Notes: generated by a model not told the origin, from the sequence alone. A stretch of DNA of 64,000 bases from Stutzerimonas stutzeri (GCF_009789555.1 NZ_CP046902.1:3674001-3738000), one strand, 5' to 3'; positions 9,417 to 18,744 are shown, counted from the stretch's first letter. A program made the numbers and translations.

Positions 9417-9818
9417 TTGGCGCACCGCGATATCCCGACGTATCGCAACCCGGTAGTGCGCTATGTGCTGCTGGGAATCGGCTGGCTCAGCGTTGCGCTC
9501 GGTATCATCGGCATCTTCCTGCCGATCCTACCGACCACGCCCTTTCTGCTCCTGGCCGCAGCCTGCTTCGTCCGCAGTTCTCAGCGCTTTTATGACTGGC
9601 TGGTGATGCACCCAAGGCTTGGTCCCTTGCTCCGGGACTATCTGGAGGGGCATGGGGTCCCGCTGAAAGCCAAGATCTACTCGATCTCGACGATGTGGCT
9701 CAGTATTGGCGTGTCCTGCTGGATCGTCCCGCTGCCCTGGGCGCGCGCCGGCATGCTGATCAGCGCAACACTGGTCACGCTGTACATCCTTCGTTTGCCT
9801 ACGCTGCCACCGCGCTGA
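9417..9818 (+). CDS. YbaN family (DUF454) membrane protein
   Basis: A protein of up to 133 residues with the DUF454 signature GIIGIFLPILPTTPFLLLAAACF followed by RSSQRFYDWLVMHPRLGPLL and two C-terminal membrane helices. Function unknown for the family. The start is uncertain: TTG 9417 gives the longest form but has no clear ribosome binding site, and an in-frame GTG about 12 codons later (VRYVLLGIGW) is also possible. Twelve bases separate it from the YecA-like gene. Confidence 0.85.
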   Translation: MAHRDIPTYRNPVVRYVLLGIGWLSVALGIIGIFLPILPTTPFLLLAAACFVRSSQRFYDWLVMHPRLGPLLRDYLEGHGVPLKAKIYSISTMWLSIGVSCWIVPLPWARAGMLISATLVTLYILRLPTLPPR

Positions 9819-9834
9819 GGCGCCGCCTGCCAGC

Positions 9835-10431
9835 CTACCGGTGCCGACCATCCGTGTGGTTGCGGCGGAAGACGTCCTCCCCCATCGCGGCTATCTGAGC
9901 ATCGATCATCGCCTCGAACGGTCTCAGCAGCGCATCGAACCGACCGGCGCCCTCCAGCGTATTCAGCGCGACCACGATCGCTTCCAATGTCGACAGTGCA
10001 CCGGGCATCGGAGCCTTGCGCAGCCTATAACGAGAGACCAACCCTTCGGGCAGCGCTACGCGGGGCAGACTGGCCAGGCGCGGATTGAGGTACAACAATC
10101 GGCGGGCTTTGCGCCAGGTGCCGTCCGGAACGATCAGCCGCGACGGCCTGCCCCGCTCTGCCACCTCGACGAGCGGCACGGCTTGCTCGCCCGGAAACAA
10201 CAAGTAGTTATCAAGGCCGTCGTCGGCCGGCAGGTCCTCGAACACTTCGCCAATCCGCAACTGAGCATTTACCAGGCCCAACGCAGCCAGCCGCGCCGTG
10301 TTCAACGCATGCCCGGCTTCACTTGGGTGCTGGAGCACGAGCACGGCGGTGTCGCTGGCGAGCGAAGGGATCGCAGCGCAGAGACAGTGGCTCAACGGGC
10401 GCTGGCAGCGCGGGCATTGCGGACGGGACAT
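9835..10431 (-). CDS. tapT: DTW-domain tRNA-uridine aminocarboxypropyltransferase (TapT-type)
   Basis: A 198-residue protein. The N-terminal CPRCQRPLSHCLC is a cysteine cluster typical of the family, and the DTW-like motif appears as VPDGTWRKARRLL. Family knowledge: E. coli TapT (YfiP) transfers the 3-amino-3-carboxypropyl group from SAM to U47 of tRNAs. The start at 10431 is fixed by a perfect AGGAGG five bases before the ATG; an upstream in-frame ATG at 10464 lacks this. It is divergent from the GST gene. Confidence 0.9.
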   Translation of the reverse strand: MSRPQCPRCQRPLSHCLCAAIPSLASDTAVLVLQHPSEAGHALNTARLAALGLVNAQLRIGEVFEDLPADDGLDNYLLFPGEQAVPLVEVAERGRPSRLIVPDGTWRKARRLLYLNPRLASLPRVALPEGLVSRYRLRKAPMPGALSTLEAIVVALNTLEGAGRFDALLRPFEAMIDAQIAAMGEDVFRRNHTDGRHR

Positions 10432-10527
10432 GGCTCCTCCTGGGCGGAGGGAAGTCTGCCACAAACGGCAGAAAGGTGACGGTGAACTAAGCTAGTCGCG
10501 GTCACCGAAACCGACGAGGGTCAATCG

Positions 10528-11199
10528 ATGCTCACCCTGCACCATCTGGACAATTCCCGCTCGCATCGCGTGCTCTGGCTGCTGGAAGAACTGCAGTTGC
10601 CCTATGAGATCAGGCGCTACGCCCGTGACCCGCGAACCCTACTGGCACCGACGGAGCTGAAGCAGGTGCATCCGCTCGGTAAATCCCCCGTCATCACCGA
10701 TGACGAGCTGACGCTCGCCGAATCCGCCGCCATTCTCGAATACCTGGTCGAGCGCTATGGCCAGGGCCGGTTGGCGCCAGCCTCCGGCTCGCCGGAATAC
10801 CGCCGTTTTCGCTACTGGATGCACTACGCGGAAGGCTCGGCGATGCCGCCGCTGCTGCTCAGGCTGGTGTTCGATCGTGTATCCGGCGGACCGATGCCGT
10901 TTTTCGTTCGTCCTCTGGCCAGGGCAATCGCCAAAGGCGCCAACAACGCCTTTATCGGCCCACAGCTAAAGCTCCATCTGGATTATATGGAGAGCGAACT
11001 GGGGAAAACTCGCTGGTTCGCCGGCGAGACGTTCAGCGCTGCGGATATCCAGATGAGTTATCCACTGGAAGCGGCTCAGTCCCGCGCCGGCCTGGATAAC
11101 AGCCGCCCGAAGCTGAGCGCTTTTCTAGAACGGATACGTGACCGCCCCGCTTATCAGCGAGCCATAGAACGGGGTGGTCCGGTAATGCCCGGGCACTGA
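10528..11199 (+). CDS. Glutathione S-transferase family protein
   Basis: A 223-residue soluble protein with an N-terminal thioredoxin-like GST domain (HHLDNSRSHRVLWLLEEL, then HPLGKSPVITDDELTLAESAAILEYL with the conserved PV and ES glutathione contacts) and a helical C-terminal domain ending around MSYPLEAA. The Ser in NSRS is the likely glutathione-activating residue. GAGGG stands 7 bases before ATG 10528. The substrate cannot be told from sequence. Confidence 0.9.
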   Translation: MLTLHHLDNSRSHRVLWLLEELQLPYEIRRYARDPRTLLAPTELKQVHPLGKSPVITDDELTLAESAAILEYLVERYGQGRLAPASGSPEYRRFRYWMHYAEGSAMPPLLLRLVFDRVSGGPMPFFVRPLARAIAKGANNAFIGPQLKLHLDYMESELGKTRWFAGETFSAADIQMSYPLEAAQSRAGLDNSRPKLSAFLERIRDRPAYQRAIERGGPVMPGH

Positions 11200-11225
11200 A
11201 GGATCAGCCCCGGCTCTCCATGGAA

Positions 11226-11351
11226 TCAGCGTCTTGACGTCGCCGAATCCCCTCGCTGTGCACGAACCGGAATAGGCTGCAGGCGAGGCGGTTCGATAAA
11301 GCCAAGCGCCACGGCCATGTTCCAGCACACACTGCTAAGCCACGCTTTCAT
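11226..11351 (-). CDS. Small 41-residue protein with strong ribosome binding site
   Basis: A small gene in the 311-bp gap between the GST and aceK. It has AGGAGGG six bases before the ATG and encodes 41 residues starting MKAWLSSVCWNMAVALGFIE, followed by a proline/arginine-rich tail (PPRLQPIPVRAQRG). The N-terminal half is an amphipathic or short membrane-associating helix with Trp and Cys residues. I do not recognise a named family, but the start signal and biased composition argue for a real gene. It lies downstream of aceK on the same strand. Confidence 0.6.
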   Translation of the reverse strand: MKAWLSSVCWNMAVALGFIEPPRLQPIPVRAQRGDSATSRR

Positions 11352-11510
11352 GATGAACCCTCCTGCTTGTAACGGGTCTTGGTGGAGCCATGGGCTTCGT
11401 AATCAGCATAACGCAAGAACCCAGCCGCCGCCTGCGACAAATGTTGCCGATTATGCAGCCGTGAGCCTGTCTCCGGCCCTATAGATGCGACCCTCGCGGG
11501 CTACGACCGT

Positions 11511-13247
11511 TCACCCGGTGCCTACTTCGGTGGACCCCAGCCTCCGTCGATAAGGAAAGACGTCGATCACCTTGCCGTCGCTGATGGCTCGTTGAAGGCC
11601 CTTCCAGTAATCGGCGTCATACAGCTCACCGTGCAACTTGGCGAACAGCCGGCGTTGTTTGATATCGGCGAACAGAAAGCGCGGGAATTCTTCGGGAAAC
11701 ACATCGTTCGGGCCTACCGAATACCAGGGCTCGGAGGACATTTCGTCTTCCGGATAGCGCGCCTCGGGTATGTAGCGAAAATTCACTTCGGTGAGAAAAC
11801 AGATCTCGTCATAGTCATAGAACACGACGCGCCCGTGCCGGGTCACGCCGAAGTTTTTCAACAACATGTCACCCGGAAAGATGTTCGCAGCGGCGAGCTG
11901 CTTGATTGCCAGCCCGTAGTCTTCAAGCGCCTGTTCGACCTGTTGCTCGCTGGCGCTCTCCACATACAGATTCAACGGCGTCATTCGCCGCTCGGTCCAG
12001 CAATGGCGCACCAGCACGGTTTCGCCCTGCACTTCGACCGTCGACGGAGCGACCTCCAACAGCTCCGAGAGACACTCCGGATCGAACTTGGACGCGGGGA
12101 AGCGGAAATCGGCGAATTCCTGCGTATCGGCCATGCGCCCAACGCGATCGACGCTCTTTACCAGCCGGTACTTCTCGATGACGGTGGCCCGGTTGACCGT
12201 CTTGGTCGGTGAAAACCTGTCCTTGATGATTTTGAACACCGTATTGAAACCCGGTAGCGTGAACACGCTCATGACCATGCCACGCACCCCCGGGGCCATG
12301 ATGAAACGATCATCGGTGGTGGCCAGGTGATTGATCAGGGCACGGTAGAATTCCGATTTACCGTGTTTGTAGAAGCCGATCGAGGTGTACAGCTCCGCGA
12401 TGTGCTTGCCCGGCAGAATGCGCTTGAGGAAACCGATGAACTGCGCCGGAATCGGCACCTCGACCATGAAGTACGAGCGCGTGAAGGAAAAGATGATCGA
12501 GACTTCCGCTTCGTCGGTGATCAGCGCATCGGCGACAATGCCCGTGCCCTCGCGGTGCAGCAAGGGTATGACCAGCGGCCATTGTTCGTCCCGGGTAAAG
12601 ATCCGCCCTACCAGATAGGCCCCCTTGTTGCGGTACAGCACCGAACGGAACAGTTCCGCCGTCAGTTCAGGGTCCTTGCAGACCCAGTCCGGCAACGTCT
12701 CGTGCAGTTGCGCTTGAAGACGCAGCAAGTCGCCATCCAGGTCGCCGAAGGGTACCGCGAACGAGAAATCGTCGAGGATCTGCCTGAGCGTGCCGTGCAG
12801 ATCACCGTCTGGTTGGTAGCGGCGCGTCTGTGCCACACGCTCATGGCTGCGGCTCGATGGCCGGGTGGTATGGATGAACATGGTTTCGTCGCTGATGCAG
12901 TCATGGCTGAACAGCGCACAGAAGATCGAGTTGTACCAGGTTTCGGCCAGCTCATCGTCGAAGCGTGGGTTGATCAGGTCGATATAGGCGCTTTTGATCT
13001 GCGGCCAACGAGCGACATCCAGCAGGACGTCCTGAGCGAAGACCGTGCGCAGGCCCGTAGCCGTCTCCCCTACCTTAAGTTCGTACAGGTTGATGCGCTG
13101 CGCCGAGGCGTGCTGGGCATCCTGCCATTGCGCACGTTCGAAGCGCGCCCGCGCGCCTTCGGTAATCAAACGGAAGTGTTCACGGTAGTCATCGAAGCCC
13201 AGCAGGATCTGCCGCGCTATTTCCGCGTCCGGCGATTTCGGCACCAT
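11511..13247 (-). CDS. aceK: Isocitrate dehydrogenase kinase/phosphatase
   Basis: A 578-residue bifunctional enzyme that phosphorylates and dephosphorylates isocitrate dehydrogenase, directing isocitrate to the glyoxylate shunt during growth on acetate or fatty acids. Family features: the ATP-binding loop APGVRGMVMSVFTLPGFNTVF, the kinase-like lysine in FKIIKDRF, and the catalytic KNFGVTRHGRVVFYDYDEI segment. The length matches AceK proteins (about 575). Unlike enteric bacteria it is not beside aceA/aceB; a stand-alone position is usual in pseudomonads. Confidence 0.97.
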   Translation of the reverse strand: MVPKSPDAEIARQILLGFDDYREHFRLITEGARARFERAQWQDAQHASAQRINLYELKVGETATGLRTVFAQDVLLDVARWPQIKSAYIDLINPRFDDELAETWYNSIFCALFSHDCISDETMFIHTTRPSSRSHERVAQTRRYQPDGDLHGTLRQILDDFSFAVPFGDLDGDLLRLQAQLHETLPDWVCKDPELTAELFRSVLYRNKGAYLVGRIFTRDEQWPLVIPLLHREGTGIVADALITDEAEVSIIFSFTRSYFMVEVPIPAQFIGFLKRILPGKHIAELYTSIGFYKHGKSEFYRALINHLATTDDRFIMAPGVRGMVMSVFTLPGFNTVFKIIKDRFSPTKTVNRATVIEKYRLVKSVDRVGRMADTQEFADFRFPASKFDPECLSELLEVAPSTVEVQGETVLVRHCWTERRMTPLNLYVESASEQQVEQALEDYGLAIKQLAAANIFPGDMLLKNFGVTRHGRVVFYDYDEICFLTEVNFRYIPEARYPEDEMSSEPWYSVGPNDVFPEEFPRFLFADIKQRRLFAKLHGELYDADYWKGLQRAISDGKVIDVFPYRRRLGSTEVGTG

Positions 13248-13399
13248 GCGATCCCCCAGCGACCAAAGCCTGAGCTTATCCAGCGATTGTCCGCATTGAA
13301 AGGGCCTATGGCGGGACGCAAGCGGTTTGAAAGCGCGATTCGACTTGCCCGATGTCGAAGCCTCGCCAACACTGGGTTGTCCGTCATCGGAGCCCGACC

Positions 13400-14386
13400 A
13401 TGCGTTCTTCGGATTTCCTGCGCCTGATAGCCCTTGCGGCTATCTGGGGCGCCAGCTTCCTATTCATGCGAATCATCGCACCGGAGCTCGGGACCTTTCC
13501 CACGGCATTCTTTCGCGTGCTGTTCGCGTGCCTGGGCCTGCTGGCGATCGTCATGATGATGCGTATCGGCTGGGATTTTCGGGGAAAGCTGAAGCTGTGC
13601 CTGGTGCTCGGGATGATCAATTCCGGCATCCCGTTCGCGCTCTATGCACTGGCGGCGCAGTTTCTGCCCACCGGCTATTCGGCCATTTTCAACGCGACCA
13701 CCCCGATGATGGGTGTGATCATTGGCGCAATGTTCTTCGCCGAAGCGCTGACGGTGGCGAAAATGCTCGGCGTATTGTTCGGCCTGAGCGGTGTCGCCCT
13801 GCTGACCCGCACCGGCCCCGTGGCGTTCGACGCGCAGCTGTTGATAGGCGCATTCGCGTGCCTGGGTGCGACCGCCTGCTATGGACTCGGTGGTTTCCTG
13901 ACGCGGCGCTGGATCAACCAGCACGGAGGGTTGAGCAGCGAGCTGGTGGCCTTCGGCAGTCAAGCGGGCGCTGCGCTCTGTCTGTTGCCGTTGTTCGTCC
14001 TGTCGCTGCTGGCAGCACCGCCTGTCTCCTGGGGTAACGGCACCGTCTGGCTCAGCCTTGTCGGGCTCGGCATCGTCTGTACCGCTTTCGCGTACATCCT
14101 CTATTTCCGACTGCTGGCGGATATCGGCCCGGTCCGAACCCTGACGGTCACCTTCATCATTCCGCCGTTCGGTGTGCTTTGGGGCGCTCTGTTTCTCGAC
14201 GAACCGCTGGACTGGGCCTACGCCTATGGCGGCGCCCTGATCGCCGTCGCGCTCTGGCTTGTACTGAAGCGGGCCTCGGCCACCCCCGTGGCGGCACCCG
14301 CCCCCGAGGCGCCTAGTGACGGTTCGGCGCTGGTCGGAACACCAAAACCAGGCCCAGTACGATCAGCACCATACCCATCAGACTGA
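13400..14386 (+). CDS. EamA/DMT-family permease
   Basis: A 328-residue inner-membrane transporter with two EamA repeats, starting MRSSDFLRLIALAAIWGASFLFMRIIAPELG. The second repeat ends with TFIIPPFGVLWGALFLDEPLDW, the conserved motif of the superfamily. After the last helix there is a Pro/Ala-rich tail (ATPVAAPAPEAPSDG) that runs into the 3' end of the opposing EamA gene: the two coding regions overlap tail to tail by 74 bp. Substrate unknown. Divergent from aceK. Confidence 0.85.
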   Translation: MRSSDFLRLIALAAIWGASFLFMRIIAPELGTFPTAFFRVLFACLGLLAIVMMMRIGWDFRGKLKLCLVLGMINSGIPFALYALAAQFLPTGYSAIFNATTPMMGVIIGAMFFAEALTVAKMLGVLFGLSGVALLTRTGPVAFDAQLLIGAFACLGATACYGLGGFLTRRWINQHGGLSSELVAFGSQAGAALCLLPLFVLSLLAAPPVSWGNGTVWLSLVGLGIVCTAFAYILYFRLLADIGPVRTLTVTFIIPPFGVLWGALFLDEPLDWAYAYGGALIAVALWLVLKRASATPVAAPAPEAPSDGSALVGTPKPGPVRSAPYPSD

Positions 14387-15188
14387 GCGGCGCCAGCCGG
14401 TTACCGAACACCCAATAGTCCATCATCGCCGTCACGGCCGGTACCAGATAGAACAGGCTGGTCACATTGACCAGGTTGCCTTGTGCGATCAGCCGATACA
14501 GCAGCAGGGTCGCTGCGACCGAGATCACCAGCCCCATCCAGAGCACCGACAGCCAGAAACCCGGCGTGTATGCGACGTCCATGGGCTGGAACGGCACGAA
14601 CAACGAGCAAAGCAAGAGCCCGGCGGCATATTGCAAAGGCATGGCGCGAAGCGGGTCACGCTGGGCTCGCTTCTGCATCATCGAACCCAGCGTGATGCTC
14701 AGCAGCGCGAGCAAGGCGCAGGCCATACCCGCGATGGACAGTCCCTCCATGCCGAGGCTTTGGTACACCACCAGAACGAGCCCGCTCAAACCGAGCAGCA
14801 GACCGAACAGACGCAGGGGCCGCAATTTCTTTCGTTCCACCAGCACGGCCGTGAGTATCGGCTGTACACCGAGCACTGTCGCCATGACGCCAGGCGTCAC
14901 CTGCAGATCCAACGCAAGCAGATAGAAGATCGGGTAGCTGCCCAGCAACACCAGACCGGTTGCCAAGGCAGCCCCGCGTGCTTTCCAGCCTTCGGGCAAG
15001 GACAGCGACGCCAGCCTCGCCACGACCATCACGGCGGCCAACGCGATCAGGAAGCGAACCAGCAGAAAGGCGAACGGCGAGGCATACATCAACCCCCATT
15101 TCGACACGATTGCACCGCTGCTCCAGAGCAGCACGAACAAGGCTGTCGTCGCATGGGCGACCAGCGAATTGCATGAACGGAACATCAT
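14313..15188 (-). CDS. EamA/DMT-family permease
   Basis: A 291-residue inner-membrane transporter with about ten helices (FVLLWSSGAIVSKWGLMYASPFAFLLVRF at the start; SLFYLVPAVTAMMDYWVFG near the end). The frame is open further upstream, but ATG 15188 or the adjacent ATG 15185 is preferred: AGGTGG lies just before and the protein then starts at the first helix. Its 3' end overlaps the opposing EamA gene by 74 bp. Substrate unknown. Confidence 0.85.
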   Translation of the reverse strand: MMFRSCNSLVAHATTALFVLLWSSGAIVSKWGLMYASPFAFLLVRFLIALAAVMVVARLASLSLPEGWKARGAALATGLVLLGSYPIFYLLALDLQVTPGVMATVLGVQPILTAVLVERKKLRPLRLFGLLLGLSGLVLVVYQSLGMEGLSIAGMACALLALLSITLGSMMQKRAQRDPLRAMPLQYAAGLLLCSLFVPFQPMDVAYTPGFWLSVLWMGLVISVAATLLLYRLIAQGNLVNVTSLFYLVPAVTAMMDYWVFGNRLAPLSLMGMVLIVLGLVLVFRPAPNRH

Positions 15189-15511
15189 CCTGCCACCTTT
15201 GAAATAGGCATGCGAAACCGCGCCAGCCAGTGGCGAACGCAGTGACGGAAGGGCCGGCGAACCGGCGTGACTCAGGCCAGCGCGGGCGGCGGTGGCGGAG
15301 CCAGCAGCAAGTCCGGCGGCGGACTCGCGAGGCGGCAGGGAGGCGCGATTGGCATGTGCCCGCGCGCTGCATGAGCGCCCGCAGCGGACGGGCGCTGATG
15401 ACCAGTGGCGATGCGGCAATGGGCGTCGTTCATACCAATCTCGATACGGCAGGTATCCAGACTATAGCGGTGCCGCGCCGAATCCGCCAAGGCGGGCCGG
15501 CGCTGCGGTCG
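15189..15511. other. Intergenic stretch between cysK and the EamA gene
   Basis: No gene is supported in these 323 bases. They hold one 8-bp hairpin (15374-15381 with 15389-15396, loop of 7) about 115 bases past the cysK stop, without a T-run on either strand, and the presumed promoter of the EamA gene. Confidence 0.5.
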
Positions 15512-16486
15512 TCACTGTTGCAGTTCCTGCTCACCGAACATATCGGCGAACAGCATCGAGGACAGGTAGCGCTCGCCGGAGTCCGGTAGGATCACGACGA
15601 TATTCTTGCCCTGCATTTCCGGGCGCTCGGCCATCCGCACGGCTGCTGCCATGGCGGCGCCGCAAGAGATGCCGCAGAGAATTCCCTCTTCGCGCATCAA
15701 GCGTAGCGCCATGGCCTTGGACTCCTCGTCACTGACCTGCTCGACCTGATCGACGATCGAAAGATCCAGATTCTTTGGCACGAAACCGGCGCCGATGCCC
15801 TGTATCTTGTGTGGGCTGGGCTTGACCTCCTGCCCGGCGAGCGTCTGAGTGATGACTGGCGAGCTGGCGGGCTCGACTGCCACGCTGAGAATCTTCTTGC
15901 CCCTGGTGTTCTTGATATAACGCGAGACGCCAGTGATGGTGCCGCCAGTGCCGACACCGGACACCAACACGTCGATGTTGCCTTCGGTATCGTTCCAGAT
16001 TTCCGGGCCGGTGGTTTTCTCGTGAATGGCCGGATTGGACGGGTTCTCGAACTGCTGCGGCAGGTAGTAATGCTCGGCGTCGGATGCGGCGATCTCCTTG
16101 GCCTTCTCGATGGCGCCCTTCATCCCTTTCGCCGGATCGGTGAGCACCAGTTCGGCACCGAGCGCCTTCAACACCTTGCGTCGTTCCAGGCTCATCGAGG
16201 CCGGCATGGTGAGCACCAACTTGTAGCCCCGCGCGGCGGCAACGAACGCCAGGCCGATGCCGGTATTGCCGGACGTCGGTTCGATGATGGTCATGCCGGG
16301 CTTGAGCAGACCGGTCTTCTCGGCGTCCCAGATCATGGCCGCGCCGATTCGGCATTTGACCGAATGTGCCGGATTGCGGCCTTCGATCTTGGCCATGATG
16401 CTGACGCCTTTGGGCCCCAGCCGATTGATCATGACCAACGGCGTGTTCCCGATGGCCTGTGCATTGTCAGCAAAAATGCGGCTCAT
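15512..16486 (-). CDS. cysK: Cysteine synthase A (O-acetylserine sulfhydrylase)
   Basis: A 324-residue PLP enzyme that makes L-cysteine from O-acetyl-L-serine and sulfide. The PLP-binding lysine is Lys44 in NPAHSVKCRIG, the substrate loop is EPTSGNTGIGLAFVAA and the phosphate-binding loop GVGTGGTITG; all match CysK rather than CysM. The ATG at 16486 gives the standard MSRIFADNAQAIGNTPLV start and has AGGA upstream; a longer frame reading to 16633 is not needed. Divergent from the DUF748-like gene. Confidence 0.97.
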   Translation of the reverse strand: MSRIFADNAQAIGNTPLVMINRLGPKGVSIMAKIEGRNPAHSVKCRIGAAMIWDAEKTGLLKPGMTIIEPTSGNTGIGLAFVAAARGYKLVLTMPASMSLERRKVLKALGAELVLTDPAKGMKGAIEKAKEIAASDAEHYYLPQQFENPSNPAIHEKTTGPEIWNDTEGNIDVLVSGVGTGGTITGVSRYIKNTRGKKILSVAVEPASSPVITQTLAGQEVKPSPHKIQGIGAGFVPKNLDLSIVDQVEQVSDEESKAMALRLMREEGILCGISCGAAMAAAVRMAERPEMQGKNIVVILPDSGERYLSSMLFADMFGEQELQQ

Positions 16487-16631
16487 GACAGTGTTCCTGC
16501 GAATGAAAAAACAGATTGATGAGCCTATGCGCACTCTTGTGGCGCGTCCAGCCGAACTCACCGCTACGACGCACGGTCCACCCACAAGGAAACACTTCAT
16601 CGACGACTCCTTCGACCAGAACACGCCTGCC

Positions 16632-17708
16632 ATGAAAACACGCTACCGAACCCCGCTGTGGATACTCCTTTCATTGGCGCTGCTGCTGTTGGTCGCTCAC
16701 CTGGCCCTGCCTTATCTGGTGCTCAACTACCTGAACGACAAGCTGGCCGATATGGGTGAGTACCGCGGTCACGTCGATGATGTCGATCTGGCTTGGTGGC
16801 GCGGCGCGTACCGGGTCGACGGCTTGCTCATCGAGAAGAAGAACGAACAGGTCCAGGCGCCGTTGTTCAGCGCTCCCAGCATCGATATCGGCGTCAGCTG
16901 GCGAGCACTCTGGCAAGACCGCGCCCTGGTGGGCGAGGTGACGCTGGAACAACCAACGTTGAATTTCGTCGATGGCGAGGATGCCGACGACTCACAGACC
17001 GGGGAAGGCGTCGACTGGCGGCAGCGGCTCGAAGAGCTGATACCGTTCACCCTGAACGAACTACGGGTCAACCAGGGGCAGCTGTCGTTTCGCAATTTCG
17101 CCTCCGACCCGCCCGTTCATATTTATGCCAGCGCCATCAACGCCAGTCTTTACAACCTGACCAATACCGAAGGCAGCGAGCAGGGTCGCGTCGCAACCTT
17201 CGAAGGAGCGGCCAGTTTTCTCGACCATGCGCCGATGGAAGCCACGGCGAACTTCGACCCCTTCACCAATTGGCAGGACTTCGAAGTGAACCTGCGCCTG
17301 ACGGGCGTCGACCTGACCAGGCTGAACGACTTCAGCAATGCCTACGGCAACTTCGATTTCGCCGGCGGCACGGGCGATCTTGTCCTGGAAGTCGAGGCGA
17401 GGGACAGCGAGCTGTCCGGCTATATCAAGCCCTTGTTGCGCAACGTCGAAGTGTTCGATTTCGAGCAGGACGTGGAAAACGAAGACAAAGGCTTCTTCCG
17501 AGGCATCTGGGAAGCCATCGTCGGTGGCAGCGAGGAAGTGCTTCAGAACCAGAGCAAGGACCAGTTCGCAACCCGTGTCGAGTTGTCCGGCAGCACCCGG
17601 AACACCGAGGTGAGCCCGTTTCAGGCCTTCGTCGCGATCCTGCGAAACGCCTTTGTCGAAGCATTTTCGGCGCGCTTCGAACGCTCATTGAGTGAAGACG
17701 AGGAATAA
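16632..17708 (+). CDS. DUF748/AsmA-like envelope protein
   Basis: A 358-residue protein with one N-terminal membrane anchor (about 10-30, LWILLSLALLLLVAHLALPYLVL) and a periplasmic beta-rich domain of the AsmA/DUF748 type: RGHVDDVDLAWWRGAYRVDGL, then ALVGEVTLEQPTLNF and GQLSFRNF. Related proteins bridge the envelope and have been linked to phospholipid transport; the role of this one is unknown. ATG 16632 gives a start right before the anchor; no good ribosome binding site is seen. It is followed by a 138-bp gap with a hairpin and the moxR promoter. Confidence 0.75.
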   Translation: MKTRYRTPLWILLSLALLLLVAHLALPYLVLNYLNDKLADMGEYRGHVDDVDLAWWRGAYRVDGLLIEKKNEQVQAPLFSAPSIDIGVSWRALWQDRALVGEVTLEQPTLNFVDGEDADDSQTGEGVDWRQRLEELIPFTLNELRVNQGQLSFRNFASDPPVHIYASAINASLYNLTNTEGSEQGRVATFEGAASFLDHAPMEATANFDPFTNWQDFEVNLRLTGVDLTRLNDFSNAYGNFDFAGGTGDLVLEVEARDSELSGYIKPLLRNVEVFDFEQDVENEDKGFFRGIWEAIVGGSEEVLQNQSKDQFATRVELSGSTRNTEVSPFQAFVAILRNAFVEAFSARFERSLSEDEE

Positions 17709-17732
17709 GCGCACGGGTGGATTGCACATGCC

Positions 17733-17749
17733 CATTCAGTGACTGAATG
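17733..17749 (+). repeat. Small hairpin after the DUF748-like gene
   Basis: CATTCAG-TGA-CTGAATG, a perfect 7-bp stem with a 3-base loop 25 bases past the stop codon. No T-run follows, so it may be a weak terminator or an mRNA 3'-end hairpin. Confidence 0.3.
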
Positions 17750-17760
17750 ATCCGCTCGCG

Positions 17761-17789
17761 TTCACACTAAAGGGCCCATCCCTTATAGT
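17761..17789 (+). promoter_or_regulatory. Sigma70-type promoter of the moxR operon
   Basis: TTCACA (17761-17766) and TATAGT (17784-17789), each 5 of 6 matches to consensus, with the ideal spacer of 17. Transcription would start near 17796, about 50 bases before the moxR ATG. The signal is read directly from sequence. Confidence 0.65.
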
Positions 17790-17846
17790 CGATCGTCTAA
17801 CCACACATGAAGCGCCTGCGTGCCAGGCCCGATCAAGGAATTCCCG

Positions 17847-18692
17847 ATGAAGTTCGAAGGTACCCAGTCCTACGTCGCCACTGACGACCTGAAACTCGCG
17901 GTCAACGCGGCCATCACACTGGAGCGCCCCCTGCTGGTGAAGGGTGAGCCGGGCACCGGAAAAACCATGCTGGCCGAGCAACTGGCCGAATCCTTCGGCG
18001 CCAAGCTGATCACCTGGCACATCAAGTCCACCACCAAGGCCCACCAGGGGTTGTACGAATATGACGCGGTGAGCCGCCTGCGCGATTCGCAGCTGGACTC
18101 CGACCGGGTCCACGACGTGCGCAACTACATCAAGAAGGGCAAGCTGTGGGAAGCCTTCGAGGCCGAGCAGCGTGTCATTCTGCTGATCGACGAAATCGAC
18201 AAGGCCGATATCGAGTTCCCCAACGACCTGTTGCAGGAACTCGACAAGATGGAGTTCTACGTCTACGAGACCAACGAAACCATCAAGGCCAGGCAGCGGC
18301 CGATCATCATCATCACCTCCAACAACGAAAAGGAGCTTCCGGATGCATTCCTGCGCCGCTGCTTCTTTCACTACATCGCATTCCCTGACCGGGAAACGCT
18401 GCAGAAGATCGTCGATGTGCACTATCCGAACATCAAGAAGGACCTGGTCGCCGAAGCCCTCGACGTGTTCTTCGACGTCCGCAAGGTCCCTGGATTGAAG
18501 AAGAAGCCGTCCACCAGCGAACTGGTCGACTGGTTGAAGCTGCTGATGGCCGACAACATCGGCGAGGCCGTGCTGCGCGAACGCGATCCGACCCGGGCGA
18601 TTCCGCCGCTGGCCGGTGCCCTGGTGAAAAACGAGCAGGACGTGCAATTGCTTGAACGTCTGGCGTTCATGAGTCGTCGCGCCAGCCGCTGA
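17847..18692 (+). CDS. MoxR-family AAA+ ATPase
   Basis: A 281-residue AAA+ chaperone-like ATPase with Walker A GEPGTGKT at 33-40, Walker B in VILLIDEIDKADIEFPNDLL, and sensor 1 in IIIITSNNEKELPDAFLRRCFFHYIAF. MoxR ATPases usually act with a VWA-domain partner to mature or load cofactors into a target complex; here such a partner lies two genes downstream. ATG 17847 has AAGGAA in front and is preferred to an upstream GTG at 17820. Confidence 0.92.
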   Translation: MKFEGTQSYVATDDLKLAVNAAITLERPLLVKGEPGTGKTMLAEQLAESFGAKLITWHIKSTTKAHQGLYEYDAVSRLRDSQLDSDRVHDVRNYIKKGKLWEAFEAEQRVILLIDEIDKADIEFPNDLLQELDKMEFYVYETNETIKARQRPIIIITSNNEKELPDAFLRRCFFHYIAFPDRETLQKIVDVHYPNIKKDLVAEALDVFFDVRKVPGLKKKPSTSELVDWLKLLMADNIGEAVLRERDPTRAIPPLAGALVKNEQDVQLLERLAFMSRRASR

Positions 18693-18744
18693 ATGGCGGC
18701 GGTTCCGAGCGGAGCCGGCCGCCTCACTTACTGGAGGAAGAGCC

